Positions 26,405 through 35,301 are shown, counted from the stretch's first letter. The stretch is 64,000 bases of DNA from Variovorax jilinensis (GCF_030316885.1 NZ_JASZYQ010000001.1:496001-560000); one strand, 5' to 3'. A program made the numbers and translations. Notes: generated from the letters alone by a model not told the origin.

Positions 26405-27936
26405 TGCCGCTCGTCTCCGTGCCCGTGGATGCGACCACGCCCGGCGGCCTGCTGCTGGCGCTCGCGGTGCTGCTGCCCTTCGTCGGCGTGATGGTCGGGC
26501 TGGTGCTCGGCGGGCGGCGCGCGCAGTGGACCGCCTGGGCCACGATCGTGCTCGGCGCGGCGGTGGTGGCCGCGATCGCTCAGGCGCTGCTGTCCTCGGG
26601 CGACCAGCTGGTCTACCTGCTGGGCGGCTGGGCACCGCCGCTGGGCGTGGCCTTGCGCGCCGACGGCCTGTCGGTCTGCATGATGGTGGTGGTGGCCGTG
26701 GTGGTGGCCGCGATCGCGGTCTATGCGGGCGGCGATTTCGGCACCCCGGCCGGCGAACCCGAGCGCCGCGCGCCGCTCATCTTCTGGCTGCTGCTGCTCG
26801 CCGTGTGGGGCTCGCTCAACCTCGTCTTCGTGAGCGGCGACATCTTCACGCTCTACGTGGCGCTCGAACTGCTCACCTTCGCGGGCGTGCCGCTCGTGAG
26901 CCTCGATGCCCGCGGCGAGACGCTGCAGGCGGCGCTGCGCTACCTGCTGTTCGCGCTGCTGGGCTCGATGTTCTATCTGCTGGGCGCCTTCCTGCTCTAC
27001 GGCGCCTACGGCACGCTCGACATCGCGCTGCTGGCCGAGCGCGTCGCGGCCGAGCCCGTGGCCTGGATCGCGCTCGCGCTCATGACGGTCGGCCTGCTGG
27101 CCAAGACCGCGCTGTTCCCGCTGCACCTGTGGCTGCCGCCCGCGCACGCCGGCGCGCCCGCGGCCGCCAGTGCGCTGCTGTCGGCGCTGGTCATCAAGGG
27201 CGCCTGGTTCCTGGTCCTGCGGCTGTGGGTCGATGTCTTCCCCGGGGTGATCACCTGGCCCTCGGCGCAGTTGCTGGCTGCGCTCGGGGCGGCCGCCATC
27301 CTGGTCGGCAACGTGGTGGCACTGCGGCAGGCGCGGCTCAAGCTGCTGATCGCCTACTCGACCGTGGCGCAGATCGGCTACCTGTTCCTGATGTTCCCGA
27401 TGGTCGCCGGCCTCGACGAGGCCGCGCTCGACGCCGCGCCCGCGGTCACGGGCGGGCTGCTGCAGGCGATCTCGCACGCCACGGCCAAGGGTGCGATGTT
27501 CATGGCCGCGGGCCTGATCTATTCGACGCTCGGCCATGACCGCGTGGCCGACCTGCGCGGCGCCGGCCGCGCCCTGCCGATGACGATCACGGCCTTTGCG
27601 CTGGCCGGCGCCTCGCTGATCGGGCTGCCGCCTTCGGGCGGCTTCCTGGCCAAGTGGCTGCTGCTGTCGGCCGCGATCGCCACCGCGCAATGGTGGTGGG
27701 TCGTCGTGATGCTGGTCGGCGGCCTGCTCACGAGCGCCTACGTCTTCATGGTGGTGGTGCGCGCCATGGCGCCGGCCGAGCCCGGCTGGTCGCCCAGGCG
27801 CGTAGTGCCGGGCTATCAGCAGGGCGCCGTGCTGGCGCTCGCGCTGTGCTCCTTCCTGCTCGGCCTGGCCGCGCTGCTGCCGGTCGACGTGGCGCAGATC
27901 GGGCGCTACGTGCTGATTCCGGTGGACTTCCGATGA
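26404..27936 (+). CDS. mrpD: Mrp-type antiporter subunit D (NuoL/M/N-like)
   Basis: A 510-residue antiporter-like subunit with about 14 membrane helices. The TM5 glutamate conserved throughout these subunits is present as Glu155 in LYVALELLTF. The TM7 lysine and following helix-break motif are present in LLAKTALFPLHLWLPPAHAG, and a further lysine in LVIKGAWF. The second broken helix (ATAKGAMFMAAG) is also intact. It should form a proton path. It overlaps the next gene by 4 nt. Confidence 0.94.
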   Translation: MPLVSVPVDATTPGGLLLALAVLLPFVGVMVGLVLGGRRAQWTAWATIVLGAAVVAAIAQALLSSGDQLVYLLGGWAPPLGVALRADGLSVCMMVVVAVVVAAIAVYAGGDFGTPAGEPERRAPLIFWLLLLAVWGSLNLVFVSGDIFTLYVALELLTFAGVPLVSLDARGETLQAALRYLLFALLGSMFYLLGAFLLYGAYGTLDIALLAERVAAEPVAWIALALMTVGLLAKTALFPLHLWLPPAHAGAPAAASALLSALVIKGAWFLVLRLWVDVFPGVITWPSAQLLAALGAAAILVGNVVALRQARLKLLIAYSTVAQIGYLFLMFPMVAGLDEAALDAAPAVTGGLLQAISHATAKGAMFMAAGLIYSTLGHDRVADLRGAGRALPMTITAFALAGASLIGLPPSGGFLAKWLLLSAAIATAQWWWVVVMLVGGLLTSAYVFMVVVRAMAPAEPGWSPRRVVPGYQQGAVLALALCSFLLGLAALLPVDVAQIGRYVLIPVDFR

Positions 27937-29567
27937 GCGCCACCGCCTGCCTGATGCTTGCCGCCATCGGCCTGCCGCTGGTGCTGCTGCTGGCCTGCGC
28001 GTCGCAGCGGCTGCGCCCGCGGCTGCCGGCGCTGTTCGCGGTCGCGCCGCTGCCGGCTCTGGCCGTCGCGCTGTTCGCGCAGCGCGGCGAGATGCTGTCG
28101 ATCGGCAACGAAGGCTTCGCGCTGCACTTCGCGCTCGATGCGCCGGGCGCGATGCTGCTCGGCGTGGCGGCGCTGCTGTGGATCGGCGCCGGCCTCTACG
28201 CCACGGGCTGGCTGCGCACGCGCACGCGGCGTGGCGGCTTCATCGTCTGCTGGTTCATGACCCTGACCGGTTGCGTCGGCGTCTTCCTCGCGGCCGACCT
28301 CATCGGCTTCTACTTCCTGCTCGCGGTGCTGAGCGTGGGCGCCAGCGGCCTGGTGCTGCAGGGCGATGGGCCCGAGGCGCACCGGGCCGGCGCGCTCTAT
28401 CTCGGGCTCGCGCTGGCGGCCGAAGCCTTCCTGCTGGCCGGGCTGATCCTGCTCGCGCAAGCGATGCCGGATGGCAGCCTGCTGATCGCCGACGCCGCGG
28501 AAGCCCTGGCCGATTCGCCCTGGCGTGCGCCCACGCTCACGCTGCTGCTGATCGGGCTCGGCATGAAGGCCGGCATGGTGCCGCTGCATTTCTGGATGCC
28601 GCTGGCCTACGGCGCGGCACCGATCCCCGCCGCCGCCGTGATGAGCGGCGCGGTGGTCAAGGCCAGCATCCTCGCGCTGATCCGCTTCGTGCCGCTCGAC
28701 GTCGCGCTGCCCGACTTCGGCCTGCCGCTCGCCGCGCTGGGCCTGTTCGGCGCGCTCTACGGCGTCGCGATCGGCATCACGCAGGCCAATCCGAAGCATG
28801 TGCTGGCCTATTCGAGCGTGAGCCAGATGGGCTTCCTGGTCGGGGTGATCGGCATGGGCATGGCCGCCGGCGATGCCGCCACCGCCACCGGCGCGGCCTT
28901 CTATGCCGCGCACCACCTGCTCGTGAAAGGCGCGCTGTTCCTGGCCGTGGGCACGGCCATGCTCACGGGCAGGCGCCACCTGTGGCCGCTGCTGATCGCG
29001 GCCGGCTTCATCGCGCTGGGGCTGGGCGGGCTGCCGCTGACCGGCGGGGCGCTCGCCAAGTACGCTGCCAAGGACCTGCTCGGCGACGGCCTTGCGGCCA
29101 GCGTGGCGGTGGTCTCGTCGATCGCCTCGACGCTGCTCATGATCCACTTCCTGCGCCGCCTGCAGGCGGGGGCCTCGAGCGATCCGCACGCTCGGGCACC
29201 CAGGCGCCAGGCGCTGGCCTGGTTCGCGATGGCGCTGGCCTCGGTGGCCGTGCCCTGGGCGCTCTATCTCGAAATCCCGATCGACACGCTGCCCAAGGCG
29301 TTGGCGCCTTCCGCGCTCTGGGACGGGCTCTGGCCGGTGCTGGTAGGCGTGGCGCTGGCCTTCGCGCTCGATCGTGCCGGTGCGCGCCTGCCGCGCATCC
29401 CGGCCGGCGACATCGGCATCGCGCTCGGGCGCGGCGCAGGCGCGCTGCTCGCGCTGGGCGGCGCCTTCGAGCGCATCGACACTTACGCCCGCCGCTGGAC
29501 CGCGGCGAGCATTGCATTGCTGATACTGTCACTGCTGTTCGGCTGGGCGCTGACGGCATGGACATGA
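27933..29567 (+). CDS. Second NuoL/MrpD-like antiporter subunit, split MrpA half, TM5 Glu missing
   Basis: A 544-residue NuoL/M/N-family membrane protein, probably the counterpart of the NuoL-like half of MrpA. It keeps the TM7 and TM8 lysine motifs (LGMKAGMVPLHFWMPLAYGA, AVVKASILAL) and the broken-helix motif AHHLLVKGALFLAVG. At the TM5 position where other antiporter-like subunits have Glu (Glu155 in the neighbouring MrpD), this protein has Ala131 (FYFLLAVLSV). Loss of that charge suggests the subunit is structural or uses a changed proton path. It overlaps mrpD by 4 nt and is 22 nt from the efflux channel gene. Confidence 0.87.
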   Translation: MSATACLMLAAIGLPLVLLLACASQRLRPRLPALFAVAPLPALAVALFAQRGEMLSIGNEGFALHFALDAPGAMLLGVAALLWIGAGLYATGWLRTRTRRGGFIVCWFMTLTGCVGVFLAADLIGFYFLLAVLSVGASGLVLQGDGPEAHRAGALYLGLALAAEAFLLAGLILLAQAMPDGSLLIADAAEALADSPWRAPTLTLLLIGLGMKAGMVPLHFWMPLAYGAAPIPAAAVMSGAVVKASILALIRFVPLDVALPDFGLPLAALGLFGALYGVAIGITQANPKHVLAYSSVSQMGFLVGVIGMGMAAGDAATATGAAFYAAHHLLVKGALFLAVGTAMLTGRRHLWPLLIAAGFIALGLGGLPLTGGALAKYAAKDLLGDGLAASVAVVSSIASTLLMIHFLRRLQAGASSDPHARAPRRQALAWFAMALASVAVPWALYLEIPIDTLPKALAPSALWDGLWPVLVGVALAFALDRAGARLPRIPAGDIGIALGRGAGALLALGGAFERIDTYARRWTAASIALLILSLLFGWALTAWT

Positions 29568-29589
29568 GCCATACACAAGGGGCCAGGAA

Positions 29590-31050
29590 ATGAAATCGAG
29601 GACATCCACGCTGGCAGCGGTCGCCGCCGCTGTCCTGTTCGGCATCACGGGTTGCACGGTCGGACCCGACTTCGTGCGGCCCACGGTGCAGTCGCCAGCG
29701 AACTGGCGCATCGACTATCCGAAGGCGGCCGAGGTCGCCAACACGCGGTGGTGGGAACAGTTCGGCGACCCGGTGCTGAACCAGCTGATCGAGACCGCGC
29801 TGCGCGACAACCTCGACGTGCGCGTCGCGGCTGCGCGCATCGACCAGTTCCTCGGCGCGCTGCGCACCACCGACTCGCAGGCCTATCCGCAGCTGGGCTA
29901 CGGTGCCGGCGCCACGCGCACGCGCGCGAGCCGCGAGGGCGTGACGCCCATTCCCGACCCGTTCAACAACTACTTCACGGTCTACCAGGGCAGCCTCAAC
30001 GCGAACTGGCAGATCGACCTGTTCGGCCGCGTGCGGCGCATGAGCGAAGCCGCTCAGGCCCAGGTCTACGCGAGCGAGCAGGCGCAGCGCGGCGTCGTGC
30101 TCACGCTGGTGACCGGCGTCGCGACCGGCTACATCACGCTGCGCGCACTCGACCGCCAGCTCGAGATCGCGAAGTCGACCGCCGCCAACTTCGGCGAGAC
30201 CGCGCGCATCTTCGACCTGCGCTTCAGGAAGGGCCTGGTGTCGCAGACCGAGGTCTCGCAGATCCGCTCGCAGTACCAGCAGGCGCTGACCGCGATCCCG
30301 ACCTTCGAGCAGCAGATCGCGGCGCTCGAGAACCAGCTGTCGATCCTGCTCGGCCGCGATCCGGCGCCGATCCCGCGCGGACGCAGCATTGACCAGCTGG
30401 TCGTGCCGCTGATCCCGGCCGGACTGCCGTCCGACCTGCTCCAGCGGCGGCCCGACATCCTCGCAGCCGAGCAGAACCTGGTGGCTGCCAACGCCAGCAT
30501 CGGCGTCGCGCGCTCGCTCTACTACCCGAACATCTCGCTGACCGGGGCGCTGGGTTCCACCAGCACCTCATTCGGCGACTTCCTCACCGGTCCGGCCAGC
30601 ACCTGGTCGGTGGTCGCCGGCCTGACCGGCCCGATCTTCACCTTCGGCGCCATCGAGGGCCAGGTGCGCTCCGCCGAGGCGCAGAAGGCGCAGGCCGAGC
30701 TGGTCTACCAGCAGACCGTGCTGGGCGCCTTCCGCGACGCCAACAACGCGCTGGTCGGAACGCAGAAGAGCGCAGAGGGCGTGGACTTCCAGCGCGAGCG
30801 CGTGCGCCAGCTGCGGGAGTTCGCCCGGCTGTCGCGGCTCAAGTTCGAGAACGGCCTGGTCGGCTACCTCGAGGTGCTGATCTCCGACAACGAACTGTTC
30901 GCCGCCGAGCTCAACTTCGTGAACCTGCAGGCCGCCCGCTACACGCAGGCGGTCAACGTCTACCAGGCGATGGGTGGCGGCTGGGTCGATGTCGCGGACG
31001 GGCTCACGCCGCGGCCGGTCGGCATGGCGCCGCGGCGCGCCACGCCCTGA
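29590..31050 (+). CDS. Outer-membrane efflux factor, NodT/OprM-type lipoprotein
   Basis: A 486-residue TolC-superfamily channel. The lipobox ITGC puts the lipidated Cys at residue 22, followed by the family's opening GPDFVRP. Two repeated halves of coiled-coil and short barrel strands are visible (PQLGYGAGATRTRASREG, NANWQIDLFGRVRR, then YYPNISLTGALGS and GPIFTFG). It would complete the tripartite pump whose adaptor and permease lie at 19221-23395, from which it is separated by the Mrp genes. It sits 22 nt after the last antiporter gene and 21 nt before the next gene, so co-transcription is plausible. Confidence 0.93.
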   Translation: MKSRTSTLAAVAAAVLFGITGCTVGPDFVRPTVQSPANWRIDYPKAAEVANTRWWEQFGDPVLNQLIETALRDNLDVRVAAARIDQFLGALRTTDSQAYPQLGYGAGATRTRASREGVTPIPDPFNNYFTVYQGSLNANWQIDLFGRVRRMSEAAQAQVYASEQAQRGVVLTLVTGVATGYITLRALDRQLEIAKSTAANFGETARIFDLRFRKGLVSQTEVSQIRSQYQQALTAIPTFEQQIAALENQLSILLGRDPAPIPRGRSIDQLVVPLIPAGLPSDLLQRRPDILAAEQNLVAANASIGVARSLYYPNISLTGALGSTSTSFGDFLTGPASTWSVVAGLTGPIFTFGAIEGQVRSAEAQKAQAELVYQQTVLGAFRDANNALVGTQKSAEGVDFQRERVRQLREFARLSRLKFENGLVGYLEVLISDNELFAAELNFVNLQAARYTQAVNVYQAMGGGWVDVADGLTPRPVGMAPRRATP

Positions 31051-31071
31051 CGGCAGCGCGACGACCCGACG

Positions 31072-32118
31072 ATGAATCCGCGTTTCCAGACTTTCGTCTA
31101 CGGCACCGCCATCGCGCTGATGCTCGGCTGGCTGTTCTACATCGGGCGCGACGTTTTCGTGCCGATCATGTTCAGCGTGTTCGTGGTCTACGTGATCCTG
31201 GGCCTGATGCGCATGATCGGCAGGCTGCCGCTGCTCGGGCCGGTGCTGCCGCAGCTGGTGGTCTCGCTGCTGTCGGTGCTGGTCATCGCCCTGGGCCTCG
31301 GCATGGTGGTCTACACGATCGTGTCGAACCGCGACAGCGTCATCGCGATGGCGCCGCGCTATCAGGAGTCGCTGCTCGCCGCGGTGCAGAAGCTGGCCGT
31401 GATGCTGCGCCTCGAGGCCGAGCCGACCTGGACCACCCTGCGGCGCGACCTGTTCGCCCAGGTGAGCCTGCAGCGGCTGGCCGCGTCGGCGCTGGCCTCG
31501 GTGTCCTCGCTGGCCGCGAGCGTGATGGTGGTCGCGCTCTATGCCTGCTTCCTGCTGCTGGAGCGCAGCCGGCTCGACGTCAAGATCGCCGCCATCGCGA
31601 GCAGCCCCCAGCATGCGCAGCGCATCAAGCAGGTGATCACCGACATCAACGCGCGGGTCGGGGCCTACCTTGCGCTCAAGACCTTCCTCGGCGTGCTGCT
31701 CGGCGTGCTGAGCTGGGTCATCATGAAGTTCGCAGGACTCGAGTTCGCGGTCTTCTGGGCCGTGATCATCGCGCTGCTCAACTACGTGCCCTACATCGGT
31801 TCGTTCCTGAGCATCGTCCTGCCGGGCCTGATGGCCGTGGCCCAGTTCGGCGGCGGCGGCGAGGCGATCCAGATCATGCTGTCGCTGACCGTGGTGCAGT
31901 TCCTGATCGGCAACTTCCTCGATCCCTACATCATGGGCAACTCGCTCAACCTGAGCCCCTTCGCGATCCTCGTGAGCCTCGCGGTCTGGGTTGCCCTCTG
32001 GGGCGTGCCCGGTGCGTTCCTGGCGGTGCCGATCACCGCGATGATGACCATCATCTTCTCGGAGTTCAGCGGCACCCGGCCCATCGCGGTGCTGCTGTCG
32101 CAGAACGGCAAGCCGTAG
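31072..32118 (+). CDS. AI-2E family transporter (PerM/TqsA superfamily)
   Basis: A 348-residue polytopic membrane protein with about eight helices in the AI-2E/PerM arrangement: two or three N-terminal helices, a periplasmic amphipathic stretch, and a C-terminal block with FAGLEFAVFWAVIIALLNYV, YIGSFLSIVLPGLMA and NFLDPYIMGNSLNLSP. Members include exporters of autoinducer-2 and Na+(Li+)/H+ antiporters, so cation transport would also fit the Mrp neighbourhood. It is the last gene of a long plus-strand run. Confidence 0.9.
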   Translation: MNPRFQTFVYGTAIALMLGWLFYIGRDVFVPIMFSVFVVYVILGLMRMIGRLPLLGPVLPQLVVSLLSVLVIALGLGMVVYTIVSNRDSVIAMAPRYQESLLAAVQKLAVMLRLEAEPTWTTLRRDLFAQVSLQRLAASALASVSSLAASVMVVALYACFLLLERSRLDVKIAAIASSPQHAQRIKQVITDINARVGAYLALKTFLGVLLGVLSWVIMKFAGLEFAVFWAVIIALLNYVPYIGSFLSIVLPGLMAVAQFGGGGEAIQIMLSLTVVQFLIGNFLDPYIMGNSLNLSPFAILVSLAVWVALWGVPGAFLAVPITAMMTIIFSEFSGTRPIAVLLSQNGKP

Positions 32119-32207
32119 CTCCACCGCGCGTGGACGCGGGCGCTGGAGAGCGGAGCAACGTGCGCATCGCGCGGCCGCCGCAGGCAGGCCTGTTCGTGAA
32201 ATCCCAC

Positions 32208-32290
32208 GGAACCGGCTCCGCCGGGCCGTAGGGATTGCCCCCCGGCAGGGGGGTGGGCGGCTACACGCAGTGAGCCAACCTGGGGGGCGA
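32208..32290. repeat. GC-rich intergenic element with C6/G6 hairpin, likely Comamonadaceae interspersed repeat
   Basis: CCCCCC at 32238-32243 and GGGGGG at 32248-32253 form a hairpin with a GGCA loop. They are preceded by a GGAACCGGCTCCGCCGGGCC-like dyad and followed by CTACACGCAGTGAGCC and a further run of six G at 32282-32287. Elements of this style recur between genes in Variovorax and relatives, as far as I recall. I see one copy here. It separates two convergent genes and may act as a transcription end. Confidence 0.45.
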
Positions 32291-32292
32291 GC

Positions 32293-32739
32293 CTATTGCG
32301 GCGTCACGCGAGCGTCGACGCCGTTGCCCTGGATGAACACGCGCTGGCCGACGCGCAGGCCCGGCGTCACCGGCTGGGTCACCTCGATCAGCACGCCGCT
32401 GTCGGTCCGGACGAAGATTTCCTGGCCGGCGATGGGCGTGTCGTAGCGGCGGGCGACCTCGCTGCCGGCCATGGTGCCGCCGATCGCGCCGACCACCATC
32501 GCCACATCGCGCCCGGTGCCGCCACCGATCAGGCTGCCGATGCCGACCCCGGCGAGGCCGCCGAGCACCGCGCCGATGCCGGTGTGATGCGAGCTTGCGA
32601 TGGTGGTGGGCGTGATCTGCTCGATCTTGCCCTGCCTGATCTGCATGGCGCCGGGCTGGTTGCCGGGGGCGGCGCAGGCCGCGAGCACGAGGGCCATGGC
32701 GAGGGCTGCGATGCGGGAGAAGAGTCTTGTTGCTGTCAT
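32293..32739 (-). CDS. Glycine-zipper outer-membrane lipoprotein (SlyB/Pcp-like), copy 1
   Basis: A 148-residue lipoprotein with lipobox LAAC (lipidated Cys22). A glycine-zipper hairpin covers about residues 55-95 (GAVLGGLAGVGIGSLIGGGT, then a second GxxxG helix). A C-terminal beta-rich part follows (GQEIFVRTDSGVLIEVTQPV, GLRVGQRVFIQG). It belongs with SlyB/Pcp-type outer-membrane lipoproteins that stabilise the envelope. It is a close paralogue of the protein at 37654-38088; most of the mature sequence aligns without gaps. It is divergent from the aldehyde dehydrogenase gene. Confidence 0.9.
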   Translation of the reverse strand: MTATRLFSRIAALAMALVLAACAAPGNQPGAMQIRQGKIEQITPTTIASSHHTGIGAVLGGLAGVGIGSLIGGGTGRDVAMVVGAIGGTMAGSEVARRYDTPIAGQEIFVRTDSGVLIEVTQPVTPGLRVGQRVFIQGNGVDARVTPQ

Positions 32740-32764
32740 TGGTCGTTCCTCTGTATCGGTTTCG

Positions 32765-32780
32765 CGTGTCGGATGACACG
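32765..32780. promoter_or_regulatory. Perfect inverted repeat between glycine-zipper gene and aldehyde dehydrogenase gene
   Basis: CGTGTC (32765-32770), a 4-nt GGAT spacer, and GACACG (32775-32780) form a perfect 6-bp dyad in the 142-nt divergent region. It lies 26 nt upstream of the lipoprotein start and about 100 nt before the dehydrogenase start. It could be an operator for the lipoprotein gene; no adjacent regulator gene is present. Confidence 0.35.
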
Positions 32781-32881
32781 TCGATCAGAATACCCCGCTG
32801 GCGCGCACCCGTCTTCGTCTTGAGTAGCATTGACAACCGACCTGCCCGCCGGGCCACTCCCATTCATTCCAGGACCTTCGC

Positions 32882-34345
32882 ATGACTTCGACGACGACGA
32901 CCGCCTCCTCCGCCTATCCCGACACCCGCCTGCTGATCGACGGCGAATGGTGCGATGCCGTCGGCGGCAAGACCCAGGACGTGTTCAATCCCGCCACCGG
33001 CAAGCCGATCGGCAAGGTGGCTTTCGCCGCCACGGCCGACCTCGACCGCGCGCTCGATGCCGCCCAGCGCGGCTTCGAGGCCTGGCGCCGGATTCCGGCC
33101 AACGAACGCGCCATCACCATGCGCCGCGCCGCGGGCCTGCTGCGCGAGCGCGCGGCCGACATCGCCCGCATCCTCACGCAGGAGCAGGGCAAGCCCTTCG
33201 CCGAGGCGCGCGGCGAGGTGCTCGCGGGTGCCGACATCATCGAGTGGTTCGCCGACGAGGGCCGCCGCGTCTACGGCCGCATCGTGCCTTCGCGCAACCT
33301 CGCGGCGCAGCAGCTGGTCCTGAAGGAGCCGCTGGGCCCGGTGGCCGCCTTCACGCCCTGGAACTTCCCGATCAACCAGATCGTGCGCAAGCTCGGTGCG
33401 GCGCTGGCCAGCGGCTGCTCCTTCCTGTGCAAGGCGCCCGAGGAAACGCCGGCCTCGCCGGCCGCGCTGCTGCAGGCCTTCGTCGACGCCGGCGTGCCCA
33501 AGGGCACCGTGGGCCTCGTGTTCGGCGACCCGGCCCAGATCTCCAGCTACCTGATTCCGCATCCGATCATCCGCAAGGTGACCTTCACGGGCTCGACCCC
33601 GGTCGGCAAGCAGCTCGCGGCGCTCGCCGGCCAGCACATGAAGCGCGCCACCATGGAGCTGGGCGGCCATGCCCCCGTGATCGTGGCCGAGGACGCCGAC
33701 GTCGAGCTGGCGGTCAAGGCATCGGGCGGCGCCAAGTTCCGCAATGCGGGCCAGGTCTGCATCTCGCCGACCCGTTTCCTGGTGCACAACAGCCTGCGCC
33801 CGGCCTTCGTGCAGGCAATGGTCAAGCATGCCGAAGCCCTCAAGCTCGGCGATGGCCTGGCCGAAGGCACGACCATCGGCCCGCTGGCCAATGCGCGCCG
33901 CCTCACTGCGATGGCCAAGGTGCTCGACGATGCGCGCGCCACCGGCGCCAAGGTCGCGACCGGCGGCGAGCGCGTGGGCAGCAGCGGCAACTTCTTCGCC
34001 CCGACCGTGCTCGACGACGTCTCGCTGCAGGCCGACGTCTTCAACAACGAGCCCTTCGGTCCGATCGCGGCGATCCGCGGCTTCGACACGCTCGACGAGG
34101 CGATCGCCGAAGCGAACCGCCTGCCGTTCGGCCTGGCCGGCTACGCCTTCACCAAGTCGATCAAGAACGCGCACCTGCTCTCGCAACGCATGGAGGTGGG
34201 CATGCTCTGGATCAACCAGCCGGCCGCGCCGACGCCCGAGATGCCCTTCGGCGGCGTCAAGGATTCGGGCTACGGCTCGGAAGGCGGTCCGGAGGCGATG
34301 GAGGCCTACCTGATCACCAAGGCCGTCTCGATCATGGCCGTCTGA
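32882..34345 (+). CDS. gabD: NAD(P)-dependent semialdehyde dehydrogenase, succinate-semialdehyde dehydrogenase type
   Basis: A 487-residue aldehyde dehydrogenase. It has TPWNFP for the oxyanion region, the cofactor-binding [12 protein letters not shown], the general base Glu259 in MELGGHAP and the nucleophile Cys293 in NAGQVCISP. The C-terminal [18 protein letters not shown] is typical of succinate- and ketoglutarate-semialdehyde dehydrogenases. The most likely reaction is oxidation of succinic semialdehyde to succinate in GABA or related catabolism. Without a GABA aminotransferase nearby the exact substrate is not certain. It is monocistronic in appearance, with no clear terminator before the next gene. 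Confidence 0.85.
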   Translation: MTSTTTTASSAYPDTRLLIDGEWCDAVGGKTQDVFNPATGKPIGKVAFAATADLDRALDAAQRGFEAWRRIPANERAITMRRAAGLLRERAADIARILTQEQGKPFAEARGEVLAGADIIEWFADEGRRVYGRIVPSRNLAAQQLVLKEPLGPVAAFTPWNFPINQIVRKLGAALASGCSFLCKAPEETPASPAALLQAFVDAGVPKGTVGLVFGDPAQISSYLIPHPIIRKVTFTGSTPVGKQLAALAGQHMKRATMELGGHAPVIVAEDADVELAVKASGGAKFRNAGQVCISPTRFLVHNSLRPAFVQAMVKHAEALKLGDGLAEGTTIGPLANARRLTAMAKVLDDARATGAKVATGGERVGSSGNFFAPTVLDDVSLQADVFNNEPFGPIAAIRGFDTLDEAIAEANRLPFGLAGYAFTKSIKNAHLLSQRMEVGMLWINQPAAPTPEMPFGGVKDSGYGSEGGPEAMEAYLITKAVSIMAV

Positions 34346-34422
34346 AGGCGCGGCAGGGGCTTGCAGGCGGGCGTTCCGCGGTAGGCCTTTTTTCTTCGCC
34401 AACCAGGCGGAACCGGGACACA

Positions 34423-35301
34423 ATGGCGACCATCATGCAAAACAGCGCGATGCTCCGTCGGGTGTTCCTGGTCCTGGGCATGCTGGTGCTGATGCCGATG
34501 GCGGCCGGCGCCCAGACCCAGCTCGGAACCGCGGCCGCCCTGCAGGCCAAGTTCACGGCGGTGCAGCCGCAGCTCGAGAAGAACGCCTTCGCCCGTCCGC
34601 TGGTGCTGGAATCGAGCGAGGCCTCGGGCCAGCTCAGCGGCCACATCTTCGGCGTGGTCGATCATCCCTTCGAGCAGGTCGGTGCGGCCCTGTCCAGGCC
34701 GGCCGTCTGGTGCGACGTGCTGATGCTGCACCTGAACACCAAGGGTTGTGCCGTGCGCACCGCCGGCGCGGCCACCACCCTCGAGGTCTCGGTCGGGCGC
34801 AAGTTCGACCAGCCGCTGTCGGATGCGCAGCGCATCGATTTCGTCTGGACGCCCGCGAAGACCTCGGCCGACTACATGAGTGCGAGGCTCAGCGCCGACA
34901 AGGGGCCGCTGTCGACGCGCGACTACCGCATCGAATTCGAGGCCACGCCGCTGCCCAACGGCAAGACCTTCATCCACATGGCCTACGCCTATGCCTACGG
35001 CACCGCCGCCCGCATCGCGATGCAGGGCTACCTGTCGACGCTCGGCAGCGACAAGGTCGGCTTCTCGACCAAGGACGGCGCGCTGGTCGGCGGCGTGCTC
35101 GGCGTGGTCGAGCGCAACACGATGCGCTACTACCTCGCCATCGACGCCTACCTCGATGCCCCGGCCGAAGCGCAGCAGGCCAAGCGTTCGGCGCAATGGT
35201 TCGACAGCACCGAGCGCTATGCGCGGCAACTGCACGAGGTGGATCGCAACGACTACCTCGAGATGAAGAAGAATGAATACCAACGGATGAAGACGCAATA
35301 G
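34423..35301 (+). CDS. Exported protein of unknown function, possibly START/SRPBCC-like
   Basis: A 292-residue protein with a signal peptide (RRVFLVLGMLVLMPMAAGA, cleavage near residue 30). The mature part has segments such as GHIFGVVDHPFEQVGAALSR, DYRIEFEATPLPNGKTFIHM and a long C-terminal helix, reminiscent of helix-grip (START/SRPBCC) lipid-binding folds. Two cysteines near residues 103 and 114 could pair. The first ATG is at 34423, with another four codons later. I do not recognise a named family. It lies 77 nt after the dehydrogenase gene. Confidence 0.75.
   Translation: MATIMQNSAMLRRVFLVLGMLVLMPMAAGAQTQLGTAAALQAKFTAVQPQLEKNAFARPLVLESSEASGQLSGHIFGVVDHPFEQVGAALSRPAVWCDVLMLHLNTKGCAVRTAGAATTLEVSVGRKFDQPLSDAQRIDFVWTPAKTSADYMSARLSADKGPLSTRDYRIEFEATPLPNGKTFIHMAYAYAYGTAARIAMQGYLSTLGSDKVGFSTKDGALVGGVLGVVERNTMRYYLAIDAYLDAPAEAQQAKRSAQWFDSTERYARQLHEVDRNDYLEMKKNEYQRMKTQ

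Noticed and set aside
32758..32787. TGATCG on the minus strand before the glycine-zipper lipoprotein gene as an ECF-sigma promoter
   Set aside because: After 18 nt the sequence is GAAACC, lacking TA. The site also overlaps the 16-bp dyad, which explains part of the pattern.
34370..34395. Possible terminator with a T6 run after the aldehyde dehydrogenase gene
   Set aside because: The only stem before the T run is GCGG/CCGC, 4 bp and displaced from it, too weak to call.
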